This document shows, piece after piece, positions 47,786 through 58,145 of a DNA stretch of 64,000 nucleotides; positions within the stretch are counted from its first letter, which is position 1, and each line of letters begins with the position of its first letter. This DNA comes from Equus caballus (Eukaryota; Chordata; Mammalia; Perissodactyla; Equidae): positions 53,246,501 to 53,310,500 of the forward strand of contig NC_091706.1 of NCBI RefSeq assembly GCF_041296265.1. The letters run 5' to 3'. A program made the translations under genes and the position numbers. Under the pieces are notes generated by a model. It did not search any database. It was not told the origin of the DNA and worked only from the letters and a program-made list of their open reading frames with translations.

Positions 47786-48802
47786 GCATAATAATGCACG
47801 TTCCCAAGGGGTTCAGTACAGACAGAAAGGCAGCCATGCTGGCCGGTGCCCAAAGAGCTCCTAGGAAATCTCCAATTTCCCAGTGTAAGCCCTGGGAACA
47901 TTGGCGCCCTCTCTATCCCACCTGAATTTCCTTGTCTCCCCTGCTTCCTGGTTTCTCACTGGCCTGAGACTGGACCTAATCTGCTGCACCTGCCTTGGCC
48001 TTGGCTTTGGGGAGAGTGTGGCCTCGGAGACGCAGAGCAGCAGGAAAAGCGGGTAGGATTTTCCTGGAATTCTGATGAACAGGACGGAGGGGCGCAGGAG
48101 CAGACTTGCTTCTGTGGAAAAATAGGGAGCAAACCCAGGCAGATGGCAGGGGTACAAAGCAGAGTTCTTTCTCCCTCTGTGTGTGCGCCCTGGAAGGAGA
48201 CAGAGATGCCGGCTCCCCTGAGACACCCATACAGCTTAGTTGTCCAATGAAGAGTACCATAAAGGGACTGCCGCTTAAAGTGTCCCAGAAGTGCCTGGGA
48301 CTTCTCCCATTTAGACTTGCGAGGCACGGAAATATTGTACAATCCTGTGGGGTTGAGGGGGAGGGGGGAGGCAGAGCATCCCGAAGAGAGTAGGGATGAG
48401 CTTCGGGCAAACGCAAGAGCTGACGTATTCCTCTGGGTACCCTGAGAGCCATCAGATTGTAACTGTGGGGCCAGAGAGTGGGGCACAGGGTAGAAGCAGC
48501 AGCCCCGTCCTCTGGGTGCAGAGCCCCTGCCTGTCTCTCTCATTTTAATTCCGTTTATATGGGGCTTAAGCGGCATTTCTTGTCCTGTATGGTGGAGGTC
48601 CCCTTCTCACTTCTTATCTTGTATATTCCACATGGCTTCCTTGCATTTTAAATTCCTTGAAGGCAGGGGCCAGAAACCATACTAGTTTGCAGGCACATTT
48701 TACAAGGAACAGCTAGTAAATACTCTGCACTTTGTAATATGGGTGATTCTAGAAATCAAGTTGAAATTGAGACGGCCATGTTGACATTTGTTTCATAAAA
48801 AA

Positions 48803-48842
48803 TTTATTTTCCAAGGTAAAGGTTTAAATAAATAAATAAATA
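48803..48842 (-). terminator. IFN-beta copy B poly(A) signal and AU-rich element
   Basis: On the minus strand an AATAAA (48803-48808) is preceded by four overlapping ATTTA pentamers (48825-48841), two fewer than in copy A. Confidence 0.85.
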
Positions 48843-48997
48843 ACTTAATTCATAAGTTAGTAAAAAATTTAAAGTCTGTAACTGTCCTTTCCCATGCAGT
48901 GCCTTAGCTGTCAGTCACTTCAAGAGCCTCTGCTGGTGAAGACGCCTGCAGTCACTGTCAGCATTGTCCCTTCTCAGAGATGCAGGCTGGGACATCC

Positions 48998-49558
48998 TCA
49001 GTCTTGGAGGTAATCTATGAGTCCGTTAAGGAAGGCTAAGTTCCTGAGCATTTCTGCTTGGACCACCGTCCAGGCACAGTGGCTGTACTTCTTGGCCTTC
49101 AGGTACTGCGAGATGCTTCCGTAGTATTTCTTCAGGCGCAGAATGGTCGTGTTTCCCCGGGTGGAGCTTTCCTCCTCCATTATTCCCTTCAGGTTTGTCT
49201 CCAGATGGTCCATCTGCAGATGGACTTCCACAAGCAGGTTCTTAACGATGGTCTCATTCCAGCCAGTGCTAGCGAAATTTCTTCTGAAAATACGCAAGGT
49301 GTGCTGGAGCATCTCATAGAAGACCAATGCGGCATCCTCCTTCTGGAACTGCTGTGCTTGCTCAATCTCTTCAGGGAACTGGAAGTTCATTGTGTCCTCG
49401 GGGCAACGTTGAGGGGCTCCATTCAACTGCCACAGGAGCTTCTGACATGCTGAATTGCTGCTTCTTAGTTGGGACCAAAGCAAGTCATAGTTCACAGAAA
49501 GAGCCGTGGTGGAGAAACACAGCAGGAGGGCCATTGGGAGGATCCACCTGTAGGTCAT
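48998..49558 (-). CDS. IFNB1: Interferon beta, copy B
   Basis: A second intact IFN-beta precursor, 186 residues, start at 49556-49558 with MTYRWILPMALLLC. The signal peptide, the three cysteines (38, 52, 161) and both N-glycosylation sequons (101, 136) are kept. Compared with copy A it has V15F, R28W, R43W, V61F, I80F, E106K, K111E, R118H, E124K, E125G, W134R, R148S, V150S, S173N and N186D. Trp43 agrees with human Trp22 of the mature chain, and Arg134 with human FTRG. Ser148 departs from the YYGRI seen in copy A and human. The gene is intronless with its own enhanceosome and AU-rich 3' end, so it is probably expressed. I use the same symbol for both paralogues. Confidence 0.96.
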   Translation of the reverse strand: MTYRWILPMALLLCFSTTALSVNYDLLWSQLRSSNSACQKLLWQLNGAPQRCPEDTMNFQFPEEIEQAQQFQKEDAALVFYEMLQHTLRIFRRNFASTGWNETIVKNLLVEVHLQMDHLETNLKGIMEEESSTRGNTTILRLKKYYGSISQYLKAKKYSHCAWTVVQAEMLRNLAFLNGLIDYLQD

Positions 49559-49653
49559 GATGAAGACAGGAACAGCGTTGCCTTTACTCCCTAGGAGCCC
49601 AAGTGGAGGTGGCAACGGCTTGAGCTTAAATGTCCTTCCTCCGTGAGTGTGGG

Positions 49654-49740
49654 CTATTTATACGGGATGGTCCTCTACTCTTTCTATTTCAGAGGAATTT
49701 CCCACTTTCAGTTCTCCTTTTCTGTTTTCCTATGTCATTT
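49654..49740 (-). promoter_or_regulatory. IFN-beta copy B enhanceosome and TATA box
   Basis: Same element order and spacing as copy A. PRDIV (AAATGACATAGG, like human) is at 49729-49740, and PRDIII/PRDI (GAAAACAGAAAA, AACTGAAAGTGG) at 49704-49728. PRDII (GGGAAATTCC) is at 49694-49703 and TATAAATAG at about 49654-49662. PRDI has AACTGAAA where copy A has AAGTGAAA; both fit AANNGAAA. Confidence 0.92.
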
Positions 49741-49749
49741 ACATTATTT

Positions 49750-49823
49750 GTAGTCTCTCAAACTTAGGGGAAAACATACAAACTCTGTAGTCTCTCAAAC
49801 TTAGGGGAAAACATACAACCTCT
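49750..49823 (+). repeat. 37-bp tandem duplication upstream of IFN-beta copy B
   Basis: Two adjacent 37-base units starting gtagtctctcaaacttaggg (49750-49786 and 49787-49823), differing by one base. It lies within 15 bases of the enhancer's distal edge and is absent from copy A. Confidence 0.95.
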
Positions 49824-51250
49824 GAGGATTTCTAATGTTTTGTAAAGTTTCAGTGAATTGTTAAATACCAAAAGAACAAAATAAGCTAAATCACTTAGGG
49901 CTCTGCTATTACAGAATTCTGTCATTTGGCAAAGTAATTTTTATTTTTTTGTTTTAGTATTATGAGATGTTTTTGAGGGGTCTTTGTATGGGAGTTTCCT
50001 TTTTCATAGGAATTAGATTTAATTCCCAATTACACTATCACAAAACAATAAATATATGCATTTTATGATTTTAAAAAAGACAACCTACCTTTTTGTATCT
50101 AACATCGAATAATGTTCAACAAAGCATATCTAAATTTTTTTTGTAGGGCCCCAACCATGTACAGCAAGACACACATAGCTTTCTCAGCCACATTTGTTGC
50201 TTTATCTGGCAATCTCAACTATCTACAATATAACCGAAAACTAGGAATGAAGCTTTATCTCTAAGCAGACAAAATGAGTGCTACACAGGCCATGCACAAA
50301 AGCACATGGTCCCCTTTATAGGGGACCAGTGTGACCATTATTGAGGGCCAATGTGTTCTTATTTAGTACATATTTCTAACAAATCTAAATGTCTGATTTT
50401 CATTCCCATACAAATTGATACCACATATTAGAAGGAGGTTTAGAAGGAAAATGGGAGGAAAAGAAATCCAGCAATCAGGGATGTACTGTTGAGACAAATG
50501 GTCCTCTTTCAATAATGCTGAGGCCATTTTGTTGTTAGAGTGTACTAAACGGTTTTCATAAGAGAGAAATCAGTAAATAAATAATCTTATGGATTGTACA
50601 TCCTGTTTAAGTAGGCAGGGAGACAAGTCAGACATTTTTAAAGATTTCAATACAGAAGTAAGTTACAACAATTATGATATTTAAAGTAATTATTTTTGGT
50701 TTTCAGAAGCCCTTGCATTATCTTTCACCCTGAATTTCCTGAATCCCCATGTGTGCAAGGAACTGTAATGTGACCTGCTGCAGATTGTAATCCACGCTTT
50801 CATGGATCGTACAGTTAAGTAGGAGAGAAGAGCATTAATCAAAGAAATACACAAAGGTAAAATGCAGCACTGACATGTGGTCCAGAGGAGAGGTTCGTGG
50901 TCCTGTGGGTTCCCATGCTCTGGGGACATAATGTAGTGGGAGAGGTTAGAGAAGACGGCCCTCAGGGAGTGACACTGGAGCTGAAATCAGAAGGAAGGTC
51001 AGATGGTACTGCATGTGCAAAGACCCTGTGGCGGGAGGAAGTGTGGTGGGGGTAGAGGGCAGGACCGAAGGCCGTTGTGACCTTGAAGTCAGAGAGTGGT
51101 CTGACAGTGGTCGAGATGAGGCCAGAGGGCAGGTGGGAGCCACAGAACACAGGGATTGTGAGGTGTGTTAAGAAGGTTTTCTTTATCCTAAGAGCAGTGG
51201 AGGCCATGAAAGCGTTTTAGGCAGGGTAGAGTAACTTGATTAGGTTTTGG
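49824..51250. other. Intergenic DNA and unassigned repeat, copy B
   Basis: Counterpart of 11900-13330; the repeat part is about 50715-51250. Copies differ markedly here. No gene seen. Confidence 0.5.
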
Positions 51251-53860
51251 GAAAAAAACACTCTCTCTACATTAAGCGCAATAAGTCATGGAGGGAGGCC
51301 AGATGGATGCAAGCAAAACAGGGGATTTATCAACATGTTAGACCAGGAGGCTAGTGGTGGAGGTGAATACACTCATTTATGTGAAACCTCTCATTTCCTG
51401 ACAACATCAGGTTCAAACGCTTGAAGAAACTCTCCATCATTTTACAGCAGGCTGCATCAGTTCTGTTGGTTCTGATGATTTCCGTATACGCTTAATGCTG
51501 AGGACATTGCTTCTATTGCACCAGATTGAAGTAGAGGCTGAAAGAATCTGGCTAAATGTGGATTTATAAACCGAGAGCAACCCTGAGCTCCAGGTTTCCC
51601 GTCATCAATAGCTCTCCTGTCTTCTGACCTTTACAGTATGCTCCACCTATCTCCCCAATATCCCTCCATTCCTGTTCCTTCTTCGTTGGCTGTGTGTCAT
51701 CAGCTCTCCCCAGAAGGACTATCTATTGGTGGTGTCAGAAGTTTTCCTGAAGAACGGCTTGTGCTTGAGCTGCACCGACACAATGCCTGCTGCGTGGGGC
51801 GGAGAGGAAGCAACTTATCTTTCCTTCTAAATTAGGGGAGTGGGAAAGCTACCAGTGTCATTCTTTCAAATGAGTGAAGAGTATCGAGAGTTGAAATGAT
51901 GGAGGAAACAATCCGAGAATATGAGGACAAGATTCTGGCAAAGTGGCAGTGGTAGCAGCGTAGATTTGGGTTTCCCTGAGTCCCCACACAAAAATAGACA
52001 CTGCGACTAGACAGAAACCAAAACCCCACTTAACGTACAAAGTGGGTGACATGAACCACAAAACACAAGCAGATGAGGACAAACCACCAATTGCCAAAAA
52101 ATCTGCTTGGTAGTATCGTGATGTGGAGAAAGCAGAGGAAAGCAATGGACCTGAGAACCCCAAATAGCCGAGAGGTATTTACTGGAAAGCCATCCGGGCT
52201 AGCTTGAGAACAGCAGCTGAAGCTGGGGGTGATTTTGCCCAACGCAATAGCTGGTGAGCGTGAGGGGCCTCGGCAAGTTCTGAAAGCAGTGAACTGGTCT
52301 AGGATACAGGTAATTTTCAAACCAACCAGGCACAGCTCCCTTTGGGAAAGGGCCCTCCACTGAGGGGAAACTGCTAGAGGTGGAATCAAATTTGAGCAGG
52401 ATAGAATCAACAGAGACAAGGAAAGAAGGCCAGACCAGTGCGGTGGACAACTCACAGAGCAAGCCACCATGTTCCTGAACACGTCACCAAAGCAACCGAA
52501 GAGGGAGCTCTGTCAGGTAGAAGAACCACTGAACGACTTCTAGAAGTCAGGAAAAATAAGCTCTTATAACATCGAACAGCAGCATAGGAGGAGGACTCAG
52601 TCTCACACAAAGTTAGTGTTAGAGGAAGGAGAGGAAGGAGCAGAATCAGATCTCCACAGATCGTGAGAATACACCAGGAACACAGTCAGCACAATACAGA
52701 CCAACATTTTAACAAGGTGTTACCAAGGAGTTTGATAACATTAAGAAATGTCATGAAACAACATAAATCCGAATTAGAAGAATTCAGAAATGAAGTAACA
52801 TATGAAAGAAATGTTTAGAAATAAAAGAAAGAAACGCAATTTCACTGAGAAGTTCTAGTCATGAGAAATGAGAGGATTTGGGGAAATGTGGCGCCAGAGA
52901 GAAGCTTCAAGCTGGAGAAACCTCAGCACCTGGAGCCACTTTCCCACAGAGCAGGGTGTGGATGGAGGGGCGTCATCTTCAGGAAACGGAGGATGGGTCA
53001 ACGTTATATAATCCATGTCACGTTACAGGAAGCAGATTATAAGGTAAAATGACGAAAATCGACAAGAAAATTTGGGTATTTTCAATATCACATTGGAGTA
53101 AGGAAGACCTTTCTCAACAAGATATAAAACCCTGGAACTAAAATAGAAAATAGTGATAAATATGAGCATAAACACCTCATGAATTTCAGGATGGCAAAAA
53201 ATAAAGTCAAAGTGAAAGAGCAACATTAGAAACAGTGTCCACACACAACAAGAAAGGGATAATTGTCTTCATGGAGAAACAGCCCCTAAAACCAGTAGAA
53301 AACTATCCAATAGAAAACATTAAAATAGCCAGATAGCCGGACAAGAAGTACAAGGGCCAATAAAGGATGAAAATCTGCTCAGTGTTACTAAGAAATGGGA
53401 ATCAAACTAATAACAAGGCAGCCAATTTTCCCCATAAGGTTTTCCAAGGGCATGGACAAATAGTATTCTCATATGCACTCAATGAACGCATAAACCTTTT
53501 ACAGAGTGGGGAAGATTGTATCTTCAAACGTGTCCAGAACAATATCCCATCCCACGTGGTAATCTACAGTGTTCTTTGACTCTCGACCCATCAAGAGGTG
53601 GGGTCTGTGTCCCTCCTCTGGAACCGGGGCAGAATTCTGTGGTAGAGCAATGTTGTGTAATTTCGGAGGCTGGGCCAAGAAAGAGAATGCAATGTCTACT
53701 CTGTGAGCTGGAACTCTTGCTCCTGAAGCTGTCCGCCACCATGTAAGGGGTCCAACTGCCCTGCACCTGCCAGGCTGTGAGAGAGCCCAACCCAGCTCGC
53801 AGGGAAAGACCACGTGGAACTTGGCTATATATTTCCAAGTTTTAAATTTCAAGCAATGGA
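51250..53860. other. Non-coding DNA nearly identical to copy A
   Basis: Counterpart of 13330-15930. Long stretches, for example 51370-51830, show almost no differences from copy A. No gene seen. Confidence 0.5.
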
Positions 53861-54770
53861 ATTATCCCTTTAACTTGCAACCCGACTGCTAGGAATTTAC
53901 CTATGGATATTCCTGCTGAAGTATGTATATGCATGTACATATGTGTGTGTATATATTATACAGTATATGTTCTATCAACATTTATGAATGTTCAGTGTAG
54001 TAGTGTCATAGTAAAAAAGAGAAATTAAGTATCCATCAGTAGAGAATCAGTTCAGTAATAGTATGGAACACACAAAATGGAATACTGTATAGCCATTAAA
54101 AAGTAAGATCAGCAGATATGGACCTATACACCAGATATATTTAACCAAGAGAGTAATACACAAAATAATATATGGCATTATCATTTGTCTTATAAGGTGC
54201 TAGAAAAATATCCATATTAAATTTGGATACGTGCCTGTAATTTCTTCTCTGGGCACGTTCACTCGTGTATTGTCGGTAGTTCCCCTAGGGGAGAATGCTG
54301 AGCGTGAGGATGCAGCAAGGAGGAAAATCCTTTCCCTTTTCTCTTTGTCCCTGTAGAACTGTTTGTACATGGGTTTTTCCCTATGATAAAAAGATAACTG
54401 GAAGATAGGATAATTAGTCATTTTCGTAAGTGAGTGCACTTTGTTTGAAAGAATTTAAGGTGTTACTAAAGTTTTAACCTTTCTTTTGTTTTATCCACAT
54501 TCAAAATTTTTTCAATAATGAACATCTATTATTAGAAAATAAAAAGCACACAGTTATTCAAAAGCAGGACGCAAAATTGTACGTAAAATGCAGCTATGTA
54601 AAAATATGTAGAGAAAAAATTAATGAAAGGAAACATATCAACATTTTAATTGTGGTTATGTTGGACTTGCAAAACGAAAGGGTGATTTTTTTTTTCTTTA
54701 TGTAGTTTTCCAATTTTCCACCAGTGAACATGTTCTTTAATTACAGATTAATCAACACTAAAAAAAGAGC
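53860..54770 (+). mobile_element. L1 or HAL1 3' end, copy B
   Basis: Counterpart of 15930-16840, almost unchanged. Confidence 0.75.
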
Positions 54771-55051
54771 CAATGAGCCCCCAGTCTTTCTGGTTATTCG
54801 GCTTCTTCTGTGGGTTTCACTTTCTCTTGCCTTTGACCTTTGCATGCGAGCTCTGCACAGAACCTCAGCCATCACATGGGTCCATTGGTCTCAGTGGATG
54901 GAGGTCATCCGAGGAGTGTGGTCACGGGGGCCTGGTCCTCCAGAGAGATTTGCACCCTAGTGTACAGCTGACCTCTCAGGTGTGACAGGGGGACCTCCTC
55001 ATCCGCCTCACATCCAGTGGCCTCTGATCCTCCATGCTGATAGAGGCCATT

Positions 55052-55277
55052 ACCAAATGGAATGAAAATAATAGTGGTGGCAGTAGTAACAGCAGTGTTA
55101 GTTACCATCTATTGAGTGCTCACTAGATGCCATTCTCTGAAGAATCCTCATAGTAAGCATTTGAGATGGGTATTGTCATCTTCATTTTATAGAAGAGGAT
55201 ACTGAGGTTCAGAGAGGCTAAGTAATGTGCCCAAGATGCACACAGCCAATGAGATGGGTGGATGGCATTGAAAGCTC
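55052..55277 (+). repeat. MIR SINE, copy B
   Basis: Counterpart of 17125-17350 with the same MIR core. Confidence 0.88.
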
Positions 55278-55513
55278 TGCTTTTTCCTGTGTATCACAGT
55301 TAGAATACGAAGCAGATCAAGTCGGTGCCTTCAGATGGGTCCGTGGTGCCAACCGTGGTGGTGACGGTGACTCTCAAAGGAAAAAGGAATGACCTGACAG
55401 GAGGATGAGGGGCCCTCAGTGCGCTGGGTGCAGGGAGTCTGCCTGAAGCAGCGGGGTGACCACCACAGGCAGAGGCGGCTGTGTGAAGGTGACACGGTGG
55501 AGGGCAGTCTCCA

Positions 55514-55810
55514 TCAGCGCTGTGCAACAGAAATATAAGGCAAGCCGCAGAACCAATTTAAAATTGTGTAGTAGTGGCATTAAAAGAGGAAAAAGAAACA
55601 AGCTAATTTTAACAGTATATTTTATTTAACATATCCAAATAGCATCATTTCAACATGGAATCAATATAAAATTATTAGTGAGATAGTTCCATTCTTCTTT
55701 TTCATACTCTCTTCAAAATGTGATGCATATTTTTCCATTGGTAGTACAGTTCCTTGGACTAGTCGCGTGTTCTACAGGCCACAGGTGATGAATGGCTACC
55801 ATAATGGCCG
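55514..55810 (+). mobile_element. Short DNA transposon relic, copy B
   Basis: Counterpart of 17587-17868. It keeps about 18 bases near 55571-55590 that are lost in copy A and so is closer to the parent element. Confidence 0.6.
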
Positions 55811-56534
55811 GCACAGCTCCAGAGGGAGGGACAGGCACGAACAGAGCCTGGAGAATGGACACATTTGCAAGGAGCAAATAGAAGGAACTTCTAATTGTGG
55901 ACACGCTGAGTGTTCGGATTCAAGGGGATTGAGAGTGGACAACTCAGCTTGAGATGTGCCGTGGAGGCTCTTGAATGCCAGTGGAGCTCTGGTACTCAAT
56001 TCAAGAGATTCTTGGCCAGAGAGTGGACTAGAGTCGCGCCCTGTTCTTTTTGTCAGTGAGCAGGGGACATTTGAGCAGGTGATGGGCTGGTGAGCATCAT
56101 TAAGAAGGGCAATCAGCCTCTGCACTAGGAGGCTGCCAAGGTCAGTCTTCTGCTGAGACACACACATTCACTCATTTATTGAATAAATACTTATTAATCA
56201 CTACATAAAGAAAAATGGTGAATCTTGTCATTTTATTGGGGTATTTTTAAAATGTCTTTCAATAAAATATTACTGTTGGCTGATGGTATGCATGCACATT
56301 CTTTCTGAGGTGTATTCCAACATATTTTGTGCCTTGTTGTTACAATTATGAATGAAATGATTTTTTCACTACATTTTCTAATTTAGAATAGGACTAACTT
56401 TTCATTCCACACACCCATATATATGGAGGTTATCAATTCTGATTTCGTATCTGGAAAACCTTGTAAACACTATGTCTAAAAGGTTTTTGTTGACTTTTCA
56501 GATTTTTACGTAAACAATTACATTGAATTCAAGT

Positions 56535-57260
56535 TAATAATTGAAAGGATTGAAAATAGCAAGTGTGATGACAACATGGAGCAAGAAAGACTCTCAAACA
56601 TTCCTGTTTGGTGTGTAAATTTGTCCAACCACCTTGGGAAACATTAAGGCCGACTCTAGCAAAGGTGAAAATCTGCATAGCCTATGACCCAGCACCTACA
56701 CTCTTAGGAATTAGCCTGGAAAAAAATCAGGTAGATATGCCTCAGGATATATGTACAAAAATATTCATTGCAGCACTAGTCATAATAGACCCAAAGTAGA
56801 AACATCCCACATAGCCCTTAAAAGTTGTATGGATAAATATATTGTAGTGCATGCATGTAAGAGGATCATAAATAACAACACAAATGAAGAACTACAACCA
56901 TATGCACAAACAGGGATAAATCTTACAAACATAATGGTGAGCTAAAGAAATCAAGCTCAAACGACTACATATTCCGTTTACATGAAGTTGAAAAACAGGA
57001 AAACTAGACTGTATGATTTAGGTAAAATTATAAAGGAGAGAGAGGAAGCGATTCCCATACAACTGGAGACAGCAGCTCCCTCTAGTGAGGAGGGATGGAA
57101 GAGGGGCACGTGGGGGTGGTGACGGTGGTGAGGCTTCCAGAATGCTGCAAAATTTGGTTGTTTTTATTGGTTGGTGGTTACATGAGTATTTGCCTTAATT
57201 ATTCATTAAAATTTTACTTGTCTTTTGTGCATTTTTGTGGCTATTTATGTTTCCCAATAA
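56535..57260 (+). mobile_element. L1 3' portion, copy B
   Basis: Counterpart of 18590-19325. Confidence 0.8.
57075..57089 (-). promoter_or_regulatory. CTCF-like motif, better in copy B
   Basis: The minus strand reads ctcactagagggagc, matching 12 of 14 core CTCF positions. In copy A (19133-19147) the central AG is AC, which should abolish the site. It lies inside L1-derived sequence. Confidence 0.3.
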
Positions 57261-57494
57261 AAGAAGATTAATAAACAAGAATCCAAGCTGTGCATGCATA
57301 CTCTTACTTAAATCTGTCAGCTGATAATCCTGAACAATATCAACCACAAGAGTATAATGTTTTCCCATACTTCTTATGTTTCTAAATTATTATGAAAACC
57401 ATCAGAATTCGAAAATAGTTGAAGATGAACAGAAAGTCAAACTCACTGTGGGCAGTAAGTATCATTTCAACCTTGTATGATGACGATGTGTATG

Positions 57495-58145
57495 AGTGGT
57501 TCTCAAAGTGTAGTCTGAGGGCCCCTGGGGTTCCCAGGCACTTGCAGAGGTCTTCAAGGTCCTCCATTTTCCAACTACATATCTGTGTGAGACCAGATTT
57601 CCTTCTTGAAACAAACTTGAAACAAAGCAACGTAACCCAACACATTGATTGCAGAGAAGATATGAGAACACAATTGTCTTCTATCAAGCCAGACATTAAA
57701 GAGATTTGCGAAACTTCAAAACATTTACATTAATTTTTTTGTCTTAGATAATGTAGTTATTTTTCATAAAAATGAGTTTTTGTGTTAAGATGTAAAGAGT
57801 TTATCTTCGTTATTTTTAGAAGAATAAATCTTTAAAACATTCTCAGTTTTAATTTCCAACACGGCAAATATCAATAAATATAACTCCCTTAAAGACAATG
57901 TCTGTGGGTGTCTCAATATTGTTTTTTTTGGTGCCCAGAGCTAACATCCACTGCCAACCTTCCTCTTTCTGTGTGTGAGCCACCACCAAAGCATGGCCTC
58001 TGACAAAGGAGTTTTGGAGGTCCACGCCCAGGAACCAAACCCTGGCCACTGAAGTGGAGAGCACTCAACTTAACCAATGGGCTTCCAGGGCTAGCCCTCA
58101 ATAATTTTTAAGAGTATTCATAGGTCCTGAGAGTAAAGCATTGGA
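57495..58145 (+). mobile_element. hAT relic, copy B
   Basis: Counterpart of 19545-20205. A plus-strand frame reads EDMRTQLSSIKPDIKEIC, the hAT C-terminal dimerisation motif. A shared ERE is nested at 57921-58096. Confidence 0.72.
57921..58096 (-). mobile_element. ERE SINE inside hAT relic, copy B
   Basis: Counterpart of 19975-20148, at the same insertion point, with ctcaataattttt at 58097-58109. Confidence 0.87.
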
